Shown here in pieces: positions 1 to 6,026 of a stretch of 6,427 bases of DNA. Numbering within the stretch: position 1 is the first letter of the stretch; each line of letters opens with the position of its first letter. This DNA is from Akkermansia muciniphila (GTDB lineage: Bacteria > Verrucomicrobiota > Verrucomicrobiia > Limisphaerales > UBA9464). The stretch is taken from NCBI GenBank assembly GCA_945873715.1, contig CAMCFL010000195.1, forward strand, positions 1 through 6,427, written 5' to 3'. The notes below the pieces were generated by a model. The model ran no database searches. It saw only the letters and a program-made list of their open reading frames with translations, and had not been told where the DNA came from. A program made the translations under genes and the position numbers.

Positions 1-50
1 AAGGTCTCCCGCAGATTCAGAGCGACCGCAAATCCATCCCTGCCTGATCT

Positions 51-76
51 CACGCGGAGGCGCAGAGCACGCGGAG
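51..76. repeat. Short direct repeat, 'cacgcggag' twice
   Basis: The 9-mer cacgcggag occurs at 51-59 and again at 68-76, offset by 17 bases, with gcgcagag between. Strings of this look (cgcggag / cgcagag in tandem) are, from memory, common between genes in environmental Verrucomicrobiota and Planctomycetota genomes. Only the two-copy repeat is seen here; membership of a dispersed family is inference. Confidence 0.5.
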
Positions 77-100
77 GAGCGAAGGACCGGCAGCGTCTTC

Positions 101-128
101 ATTCGCGTGATTCGTGTGGTTCGTGGGC
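101..128. repeat. Period-9 direct repeat, three units
   Basis: Three 9-base units follow each other: attcgcgtg (101-109), attcgtgtg (110-118), gttcgtggg (119-127). The same unit type recurs at 3484-3501 (attggtgtg, attcgtggg) inside the large inverted repeat downstream of ileS, and both copies end in ttcgtgggc. This shared pattern at two intergenic sites suggests a dispersed intergenic repeat family. Confidence 0.6.
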
Positions 129-202
129 CATCGGTTTCAAGGGGAGGGAGACGGGAGGGTTCACGGACTCGCGGAGCTCGTCCGAGCGGGCGCTTCCGCA
201 TC

Positions 203-222
203 GCCGCCTGAGGGCAGGCGGC
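203..222. repeat. Perfect GC-rich hairpin, REP-like
   Basis: Arms gccgcctg (203-210) and caggcggc (215-222) are perfect reverse complements around a 4-base loop, aggg. No T-run follows (ctacatcc on the plus strand) and none is seen on the other strand, so it is not a standard intrinsic terminator. It lies about 110 bases before the ileS start. Either a REP-like palindrome or a structure in the ileS leader would fit. Confidence 0.5.
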
Positions 223-316
223 CTACATCCATCACCAACTCAAGATGCGCGCCTCAGGCCCGGCCCGGGATCGCACTTGGCCGGGTCTGGGCGGTGGCTT
301 ACGGTCCGCCTCTTCC

Positions 317-323
317 GGAAGGG
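317..323 (+). promoter_or_regulatory. Shine-Dalgarno sequence of ileS
   Basis: The purine run ggaaggg ends 8 bases before the ATG at 332. It supports that ATG over the in-frame ATG at 245, which has no comparable site. The protein read from 332 starts MDYKNTLNLP, as IleRS proteins usually do, while the 29 extra residues from 245 are low-complexity Arg/Gly/Ser. Confidence 0.65.
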
Positions 324-331
324 CCTTTTCG

Positions 332-3187
332 ATGGACTACAAGAATACACTCAACCTGCCGCGGACGGATTTCGCGATGCAGGCGGGATTGGTACAGAGC
401 GAACCGAAGCGTCTGGAGAAGTGGCGTCAGGCGGGACTGTACGAGCGCATCCAGGAAGCCCGCGCCGGCGCGCCCCGCTTCGTGCTGCACGATGGACCGC
501 CCTTCGCCAACGGCGATGTCCACGTGGGGACGGCGCTCAACAAGATCCTCAAGGACATCATCCTCAAGTCCCGGACGCTAGCCGGCTTCCAGGTTCCCTA
601 CGTTCCCGGCTGGGACTGTCATGGGCTCCCCATCGAGGCGAAGGTCACCCAGGAACTCCGGGCCCAGGGCCTGGGCGACGCCGATGCCGCCACCATCCGC
701 AGTGCCTGCGACGCGTATGCGCGTCGGTACGTCGATCTCCAGCGGACCCAGTTCCAGCGCCTCGGCGTGCTGGGCGATTGGGAGCATCCCTACCTGACGC
801 TCGACCCGCAGTACGAGGCCAACGAAGTGCGGTTGTTCGCCGATCTGGTGGCCAAGGGCTTTGTCTATCGCGGCAAGAAGCCGGTGTTCTGGAGCATCCC
901 GTATCGCACCGCGCTGGCCGACGCCGAGGTCGAGTACGCCGACCACATCAGCCAGAGCGTGTACGTGAAGTTCAAGCTGGTGGGCGAGCCCAATACCTTC
1001 GTCCTGATCTGGACCACCACGCCCTGGACGTTGCCGGCGAACCTCGCCGTGGCCTTCAATCCGGAGCTTCAGTACGCCTACGTCCACGCCAACGGCGAGA
1101 CCTACCTGGTCGCCAACCTGTTGATCGGCGTGATCGCGCAGAAGTGCGGCTGGGAAAACTACCAGATCATCCGCACCGCCTCCGCCGATGAACTGGCGTC
1201 GCTCTCCTACGAACATCCGTTCTGTCCCCGGACCGGACGGTTGCACGGGGCGGGATTCGTCGAGTCGTCGACCGGCACCGGGTTCGTCCACATCGCTCCC
1301 GGACACGGTCTGGAGGATTACCACCTGGGCCTTCAGATCGGCCTGCCGATCTATTGTCCGGTCAATGACGAGGGACGGCTCTCGCCGACGGCCGACCTGC
1401 CTCGGGAACAGCAGTTGCCGGAGTCGTTGGTGGGGAAGTCGGTCCTCGAGAAGAACAACCGTTCGGAGGCCAACGACGCGGTCATCGCCCTGTTGACGGA
1501 GTCCAACGCCCTCGCGTTCCGGGAGGACTACCATCACAGCTACCCGCATTGCTGGCGGTCCAAGACCCCGATCGTCTTCCGCGCCGTGGACCAATGGTTC
1601 ATCCGCATCGATCACACGGTCCCCGGCACCGCGCAGACCTTCCGTCAGCAGGCGGTTTCGGCCATCGACGGGGTCCGGTGGGTGCCCGACTGGGGCATCA
1701 ACCGCATCAAGGCCGCGGTGGAATCGCGTCCGGACTGGTGCATCTCGCGGCAGCGGACCTGGGGCGTGCCGATCCCGGCGTTCTATGCGGCTGACGGTGA
1801 ACCGATCCTTTCGGCCGACATCGTCCGGAAAGCGGCCGACCTGTTTGAGGAACACGGTTCGAATGCCTGGTTCAGCCGGGGCACGGAGGAACTGTGGGCC
1901 TGGTGCCGTCCGGCAGACTGGACCGGACCCGAGGCAGTCAGCCGTGCGCAGGACACGCTGGACGTGTGGATCGATTCCGGTTCGTCGTCGCGATCGGTGC
2001 TGATGCAGCGGGCGGAGTTGCAGCATCCGGGCACGCCGCTCGGGTGGCAGGCTGACGTGTATCTCGAAGGCTCGGACCAGCACCGCGGATGGTTCCAGTC
2101 GTCGCTGTTGTTGTCCTTGGCCGGCAATGGAGCGCCGCCGTACCGGACGGTGTTGACCCATGGATTCATGGTGGATGAGGACCGCGAGAAGATCTCCAAG
2201 TCGAAGCAGGGTCAGGGCGGCTACGCCAAGCCGCAGACAGCAGAGCGCTACGTGCAGGAGTACGGGGCGGATGTGATCCGGCTGTGGGTGGCTTCTCAGG
2301 ATTACCGGAGCGACATCGTCGTTTCGGAAAAGCGCCTGCAGAAGGTGGGCGAAACCTACCGACTCATCCGCAACACGCTCCGGTACCAGCTCAGCAACCT
2401 GTACGACTTCGTTCCTTCCCGGGATTCCGTCCCGACCGAGCGACTGACGTCGCTTGATGGCTGGATCCTGGGAGAGTTTGCGCGTTTGGAGTCGGATGTG
2501 GCGGCGGCATACGAAGCCTTCGAGTTCCACGTCGTGTACCAGCGGGTCTCGCAGTTCTGCGCGGTCGAACTCAGCTCGGTGTATCACGACATCGTGAAGG
2601 ACCGGTTGTACACGGATGCGGCAAACTCCGGGCGGCGGCGTTCGACCCAGACGGTGTTGCATCGGTTGGTCAGTGGACTCTGCCAGATGCTCGCGCCGAT
2701 CCTGGTTTTCACCTCCGATGAAGCCTGGGAAGCGATCCCGGGGCGGCCGACGGATTCGGTGCATCTTTCCCGGTGGATCCCATTGGTGGATACCCGAAGT
2801 GGGGAAGTGCAGACGGAATGGCAGATTCTTTTCTCGTTGCGGGAGCGGGTGCTGCCGGAGTTGGAAAAGGCGCGCCAGGCAAAACTCCTCGGTAAGGCGC
2901 TGGAGGCGCGACTCGTCCTGGCCCTGTCGGAAGTTGAGGTGGCCACGGCAAGGGCGCACGGGCCGGAGTTGAAGGAAATCCTCAATGTTTCCCAGCTTTT
3001 GATCGAGGAAGGGGCGGAGTTCCAGGTGCGTGTCGAGCGGGCGCACGGGACCAAATGCGAGCGTTGCTGGCACTGGGAGGAGGACGTGGGCCTGTCAGGT
3101 GTTCACCCCACCCTCTGTCCGCGATGTACTGCCGCAGTGGCTGTTTCATCAGGAATTCCCTCAGGAGGGGCCGGGACCGCAGGATGA
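332..3187 (+). CDS. ileS: Isoleucyl-tRNA synthetase
   Basis: Cytoplasmic class I aminoacyl-tRNA synthetase that joins isoleucine to tRNA-Ile using ATP and removes mischarged valine by editing. The 951 residues are close to the usual bacterial length (about 940). Visible in order: the first signature, DGPPFANGDVHVGT (HIGH equivalent at residues 64-67); the CP1 editing insertion at about 200-400, with WTTTPWTLPAN at 227-237 and GHGLEDY at 324-330 carrying the conserved editing Asp (D329); DWCISRQRTWG at 468-478; YLEGSDQHRGWFQSSL from 578; the second signature KISKS at 620-624; an anticodon-binding helical domain; and a C-terminal zinc site with C909, C912, C929 and C932. The zinc tail places it with the bacterial form rather than the eukaryote-like form. 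Oddities: HIGH reads HVGT, and the segment usually written WFDSG-SH reads WIDSGSSS (546-553). lspA, a frequent downstream neighbour, is absent; a terminator follows instead. Identity is certain; start is likely. Confidence 0.98.
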   Translation: MDYKNTLNLPRTDFAMQAGLVQSEPKRLEKWRQAGLYERIQEARAGAPRFVLHDGPPFANGDVHVGTALNKILKDIILKSRTLAGFQVPYVPGWDCHGLPIEAKVTQELRAQGLGDADAATIRSACDAYARRYVDLQRTQFQRLGVLGDWEHPYLTLDPQYEANEVRLFADLVAKGFVYRGKKPVFWSIPYRTALADAEVEYADHISQSVYVKFKLVGEPNTFVLIWTTTPWTLPANLAVAFNPELQYAYVHANGETYLVANLLIGVIAQKCGWENYQIIRTASADELASLSYEHPFCPRTGRLHGAGFVESSTGTGFVHIAPGHGLEDYHLGLQIGLPIYCPVNDEGRLSPTADLPREQQLPESLVGKSVLEKNNRSEANDAVIALLTESNALAFREDYHHSYPHCWRSKTPIVFRAVDQWFIRIDHTVPGTAQTFRQQAVSAIDGVRWVPDWGINRIKAAVESRPDWCISRQRTWGVPIPAFYAADGEPILSADIVRKAADLFEEHGSNAWFSRGTEELWAWCRPADWTGPEAVSRAQDTLDVWIDSGSSSRSVLMQRAELQHPGTPLGWQADVYLEGSDQHRGWFQSSLLLSLAGNGAPPYRTVLTHGFMVDEDREKISKSKQGQGGYAKPQTAERYVQEYGADVIRLWVASQDYRSDIVVSEKRLQKVGETYRLIRNTLRYQLSNLYDFVPSRDSVPTERLTSLDGWILGEFARLESDVAAAYEAFEFHVVYQRVSQFCAVELSSVYHDIVKDRLYTDAANSGRRRSTQTVLHRLVSGLCQMLAPILVFTSDEAWEAIPGRPTDSVHLSRWIPLVDTRSGEVQTEWQILFSLRERVLPELEKARQAKLLGKALEARLVLALSEVEVATARAHGPELKEILNVSQLLIEEGAEFQVRVERAHGTKCERCWHWEEDVGLSGVHPTLCPRCTAAVAVSSGIPSGGAGTAG

Positions 3188-3360
3188 GTTCCCTTGCTCG
3201 TCCGGCAAAATAAAATTGCGGTCTACCCCGTTTTCGCCGTCAATTTCGGCGTTGGTTCTCACAGGGATCGACACCGTGGTTGCAACGATCGCAGGACGAT
3301 CCCCAGCCGGATCCCCTTCGGGAGACGGTAAAGGAGGTTAAGTTTGGTTGTTTGGGTTAG
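3188..3360 (+). other. Non-coding tail between ileS and its terminator, possibly structured
   Basis: About 170 bases separate the ileS stop from the terminator stem, long for a simple 3' tail. Short pairings are visible: cgccg (3235-3239) with cggcg (3247-3251); ggatcg (3265-3270) with cgatcc (3297-3302); and tccc (3312-3315) with ggga (3320-3323). A full anti-SD complement, aaaggaggt, sits at 3330-3338 without a good start codon after it. An AT-rich stretch (3207-3216, containing taaaat) could be a -10 element but has no matching -35 box. It may be a structured 3' UTR or a small RNA using the terminator, but neither is proven. Confidence 0.3.
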
Positions 3361-3390
3361 GCGGGCACCGCAAGGTGCCCGCTTTTTTTT
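3361..3390 (+). terminator. Rho-independent terminator of ileS
   Basis: A perfect 9-bp stem, gcgggcacc (3361-3369) with ggtgcccgc (3374-3382), closes a gcaa loop of the stable GNRA type and is followed at once by eight T (3383-3390). This is a textbook plus-strand intrinsic terminator. It ends the ileS transcript and isolates it from the downstream oxidoreductase gene. Confidence 0.95.
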
Positions 3391-3436
3391 GCCGAGATCC
3401 CCTCGGAGGGAGCGAGTCCATGAACGGGAGGCAACC

Positions 3437-3502
3437 GCCCACGAATCACACCAATCACACTAACCGCCGCCCTGTTTCGAGTGATTGGTGTGATTCGTGG
3501 GC
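3437..3502. repeat. Perfect 22-bp inverted repeat with 22-bp spacer
   Basis: The left arm (3437-3458, starting gcccacgaatcac) is the exact reverse complement of the right arm (3481-3502, ending gattcgtgggc). The spacer at 3459-3480 is also 22 bases. The right arm consists of the period-9 units attggtgtg and attcgtggg, related to the repeat at 101-127. Pairing stops sharply at both ends of each arm. No T-run follows. It sits 149 bases before the oxidoreductase start and encodes nothing convincing. Likely a dispersed intergenic palindromic element; an operator or RNA hairpin is possible. Confidence 0.8.
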
Positions 3503-3650
3503 AATACCCGCTCCACCAGAATGAGCCTCGTGACCTCGTCTCCCACGGGCGGAAATATCTTCAAGCCCAGGGCCTCAAGTCCTCATGGAGTTCCCGGACC
3601 GTTCGTGTCAGTTTTGCGCCTCGCCTTCTCCCGAAAGCATTTTCACAGCC

Positions 3651-4775
3651 ATGAGCGAACGCAAATTGAACATCGCCGTTGTCGGCCTCGGTTTCGGTGC
3701 CGAATTCATCCCCATCTGGCAGCGGCATCCGGATACCTGCTGCTACGCCATCTGCCAGCGGAACGAGGAAAAGCTCAAGACCATCGGCGACGCCTTCGGG
3801 GTCGATGTCCGTTACACGGACTTCCATGCCCTGCTCAAGGATCCGAAGGTGGATGCGGTCCACATCAACTCGCCCATTCCCGACCACGGCTGGATGTCCA
3901 TCGCCGCGCTCAAGGCGGGGAAGCACGTGGCCTGCACGGTGCCCATGGCGACCTCGATCGAGGACTGCAAGAAGATCGTCGATCTCGTGAAGAAGACGGG
4001 GCTGCGCTACATGATGATGGAGACGGTGGTGTACGCCCGTGAGTTCCTTTACATCAGGGAACTGTACGAGAAGGGCGCGCTGGGCAAGGTGCAGTTCCTT
4101 CAGGCGTCCCATCAGCAGGACATGGACGGTTGGCCCAACTATTGGCCCGGGTTGCCGCCCATGTGGTACGCGACGCACTGCGTCGGACCGGTGGCCGGGC
4201 TGCTCCGGCTGACGGCGGAATACGTTTCCTGTTTCGGTTCGGGAACGATCCGTCCCGAGTTGGTCGAGAAGTACAACTCTCCCTTCGCCGTCGAGACCAC
4301 GCACATCAAGTTCAAGGATTCCGACCTGAGCGCGCGGGTGTACCGTTCGCTGTTCGACACCGCCCGCCAGTACCGCGAGAGCATCGACGTGTACGGTTCC
4401 AAGGCCTCGGTCGAGTGGCCGTTGATCGAGCATGAACCGATGGTGCTGCATCGTGCCAAGCTCCCCGAAGCCAGGATCCCGAAGCTCGTGAAGGCACCGG
4501 ACTACGCCAAGCTGCTTCCGCGCAGCATCCGTCCGTTCACCACCAAGGGCGTGTACGATCTCGGCAAGAAGACGCACCTCAGCTTCACCCAGGGTGCCGG
4601 CCATGGCGGTTCGCATCCGCATCTGGCCAACGAATTCGCCTCGGCACTGGTCGGCAACCGCGAACCCTTCCCCAACGCGCGTGAATCCGCCAACTGGACC
4701 TGTGTCGGCCTCTGCTCGCACGAGTCCGCCCTGCAGGGCGGCAAGATCGTGAAGCTCCCCAGCTTCACCCAGTAA
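3651..4775 (+). CDS. Gfo/Idh/MocA-family NAD(P)-dependent oxidoreductase
   Basis: A 374-residue cytoplasmic protein of the usual family length. The family oxidises or reduces sugars, inositols and their derivatives with NAD(P). The N-terminal Rossmann fold starts with IAVVGLGFGAEF (residues 8-19, G12-x-G14-x-G16), followed by VDAVHINSPIPDHGWMSIAALKAGKHV up to about residue 93 and a C-terminal alpha/beta dimerisation and substrate domain. The usual EKP motif with its catalytic lysine is replaced by CTVPM (95-99), so valine stands at the lysine position. A histidine in the later segment YATHCVGP (H176) may be the family's active-site histidine. No signal peptide or membrane segment is seen, unlike secreted Tat-dependent relatives. 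The ATG at 3651 is preferred over the in-frame ATG at 3585 because the domain begins there and the extra 22 residues look random; the RBS is weak (gaaag, 3633-3637). A XylR-type regulator follows on the same strand. Substrate unknown; loss of redox activity is possible. Confidence 0.9.
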   Translation: MSERKLNIAVVGLGFGAEFIPIWQRHPDTCCYAICQRNEEKLKTIGDAFGVDVRYTDFHALLKDPKVDAVHINSPIPDHGWMSIAALKAGKHVACTVPMATSIEDCKKIVDLVKKTGLRYMMMETVVYAREFLYIRELYEKGALGKVQFLQASHQQDMDGWPNYWPGLPPMWYATHCVGPVAGLLRLTAEYVSCFGSGTIRPELVEKYNSPFAVETTHIKFKDSDLSARVYRSLFDTARQYRESIDVYGSKASVEWPLIEHEPMVLHRAKLPEARIPKLVKAPDYAKLLPRSIRPFTTKGVYDLGKKTHLSFTQGAGHGGSHPHLANEFASALVGNREPFPNARESANWTCVGLCSHESALQGGKIVKLPSFTQ

Positions 4776-4785
4776 GCCGGCGTCG

Positions 4786-4810
4786 GGCGGGAAGAGGGTT
4801 TCTTCCCGCC
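4786..4810 (+). other. Hairpin between oxidoreductase and regulator genes
   Basis: A perfect 10-bp stem, ggcgggaaga (4786-4795) with tcttcccgcc (4801-4810), closes a 5-base loop, gggtt. No T-run follows, so it is not a classic terminator. It lies 10 bases after the oxidoreductase stop and 42 before the regulator start. It may stabilise the upstream mRNA end or cause partial termination, letting the regulator be made at a lower level than the enzyme. That role is inference. Confidence 0.6.
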
Positions 4811-4852
4811 TCCGGTCCGCCCGGAAACCTGGTCCACTTCCCCCCGCTTCCC

Positions 4853-5992
4853 GTGCGTCAGGTCGCCCTCCTCATCGAGACTTCGAACGCCTACGCACGC
4901 GGGTTGCTGCGGGGGGTGATCGCCTACATGCGGGAGCATCCCGAGTGGTCCATCTACCTCGCCGAGCACGGCCGGGGCGATAAACCCCCGACCTGGCTGG
5001 CCGATTGGAACGGCGACGGCATCCTCGCCCGCGTCGAGAATGCGGCGATGGGGAAGATCCTGCGGAAACTGAAGTCCCCGATCGTCGATCTCTCCGCGGC
5101 CCGACAGTTGCCGGCACTCCCCTGGTTCGAGACCGACGACGCCGCCATCGCCCAGCTCGCGGTCGAGCACCTGCTCGAACGCGGATTCAGGGAACTCGCC
5201 TACTGCGGCGATCCGCGCTTCAACTGGGCGAAGTGGCGCGGGGAACATTTTGAACACGCCGCCCGCGCGGCCGGCATCGAGTGCTTCCACTATCATCCCG
5301 GGCTGAAGCTTCCCCGCGATCACACCGGTCAGGTGGCCGATCTGGAGCGTTGGCTGGCCCGGCTTCCACGCCCGGTCGGCATCATGGCCTGCTACGATTT
5401 CCGCGGATTGCAGATCCTCGACGCCTGCCGCCAGAGCGGCATCGCCGTGCCCGATGAAGTCGCGGTCATCGGAGTCGACAACGACGAACTCCTCTGTGAG
5501 CTGTCGCATCCGCCGCTCTCCTCGGTGGTCCCCAACGCACACCGGACCGGCTACGACGCGGCCGCGTTGCTGGAATCGATGATGGCCGGAGAAAAGGTCG
5601 GGGGTGAAACCCACCTGATCCCGCCGGTCGGCATTGCGACCCGGCAGAGTACCGACGTTCTCGCCATCAACGACGCCGTCATCGCCCGCACGGTGCGCTA
5701 CATCCGCGAACACGCCTGCAAGGGAATCAACGTACAGGACGTGCTCAAGGCCGTGCCGCAGTCCCGACGACGCCTGGAGAACCGGTTCCGTCGGCTGCTG
5801 GGCCGGACGCCCCACGACGAGATCATGCGGGTGCAGCTCAACCGCGTGAAGATGCTGCTCACCGGGACCGACCTGTCCCTCGCCCAGATTGCCGAGAAAG
5901 CCGGGTTTGAACACGTCGAGTACCTCAGCGTGGTCTTCAAGAAGGAGATCGGACTTCCGCCCAGTCAGTTCCGTGCCCAACACCGACGGTGA
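4853..5992 (+). CDS. XylR-type transcriptional regulator, LacI/PBP-like sensor plus AraC HTH
   Basis: A 379-residue cytoplasmic DNA-binding protein, close in length and layout to E. coli XylR (about 390). Residues 1-270 form a periplasmic-binding-protein-like sensor of the LacI/GalR kind: VALLIETSNAYARGLLRGV (4-22), VEHLLERGFRELAYCGD (104-120), and VPDEVAVIGVDNDELLC with LSHPPLSSV (199-226), which are typical of the fold. Residues 275-376 hold the AraC-type double HTH: INVQDVLKAVPQSRRRLENRFRRLLGRTP, then LSLAQIAEKAGFEHVEYLSVVFKKEIGLPPSQFR. Family members bind a sugar and activate nearby sugar genes. The ligand is unknown; the adjacent oxidoreductase suggests it serves the same pathway. Start: the GTG at 4853 fits the family N-terminus, and no ATG lies upstream in frame. 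No Shine-Dalgarno precedes it; the 20 bases before it are pyrimidine-rich, so translation may be SD-independent. The name xylR is withheld because xylose specificity cannot be shown. Confidence 0.93.
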   Translation: MRQVALLIETSNAYARGLLRGVIAYMREHPEWSIYLAEHGRGDKPPTWLADWNGDGILARVENAAMGKILRKLKSPIVDLSAARQLPALPWFETDDAAIAQLAVEHLLERGFRELAYCGDPRFNWAKWRGEHFEHAARAAGIECFHYHPGLKLPRDHTGQVADLERWLARLPRPVGIMACYDFRGLQILDACRQSGIAVPDEVAVIGVDNDELLCELSHPPLSSVVPNAHRTGYDAAALLESMMAGEKVGGETHLIPPVGIATRQSTDVLAINDAVIARTVRYIREHACKGINVQDVLKAVPQSRRRLENRFRRLLGRTPHDEIMRVQLNRVKMLLTGTDLSLAQIAEKAGFEHVEYLSVVFKKEIGLPPSQFRAQHRR

Positions 5993-6011
5993 GCGGGTTT
6001 TTCGGGGGTAT

Positions 6012-6026
6012 CCGGCGGCCCGCCGG
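6012..6026. repeat. GC palindrome at the array edge
   Basis: The 15-base palindrome ccggcggcccgccgg has 7-base arms around a central c. It lies 20 bases after the regulator stop, overlapping the point where similarity to the 128-bp tandem array begins. A short T-run (5998-6002) lies before it rather than after it, so it is not an intrinsic terminator for the regulator on the plus strand. No other terminator was found for that gene in this window. Confidence 0.45.

Larger units (their letters stand above)
1..331. other. Gene-free leader region upstream of ileS
   Basis: No frame here looks like a real protein. Open frames exist only because the DNA is GC-rich, and the translations are rich in Arg, Pro, Gly and Ser with no recognisable motif. 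The stretch holds short direct repeats (51-76 and 101-127), a perfect GC hairpin (203-222) and purine-rich runs near 138-157. I could not find a promoter with convincing -35 and -10 boxes; transcription of ileS presumably starts here or further upstream. The end of an upstream gene could lie in the first 50 bases, but nothing identifies one. Confidence 0.6.

Noticed and set aside
245..331. Upstream ATG extending IleRS by 29 residues
   Set aside because: No ribosome-binding site, and the extension is low-complexity. The ATG at 332 has ggaaggg at 8-base spacing and gives a normal N-terminus.
578..3073. 831-codon open frame on the minus strand opposite ileS
   Set aside because: It lies fully antisense to a certain gene. 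Its translation is rich in Arg, His, Pro and Gly with no recognisable domain. Long antisense frames are expected in GC-rich genes.
3184..3213. Nine-codon reading frame overlapping the ileS stop by ATGA
   Set aside because: The purine run aggagggg is 13 bases away, a little far, and the peptide MSSLARPAK has no known role; too short to support.
3252..3341. 29-codon frame starting at TTG and ending before the terminator
   Set aside because: No Shine-Dalgarno before the TTG and no recognised protein; the same frame stays open far upstream into ileS by chance.
3585..3650. Upstream ATG extending the oxidoreductase by 22 residues
   Set aside because: The extra residues do not resemble a signal peptide or the family, and the Rossmann fold starts right after the ATG at 3651.
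3561..4721. 386-codon minus-strand frame opposite the oxidoreductase
   Set aside because: Shadow of the plus-strand gene; no motif, and composition typical of antisense GC-rich frames.
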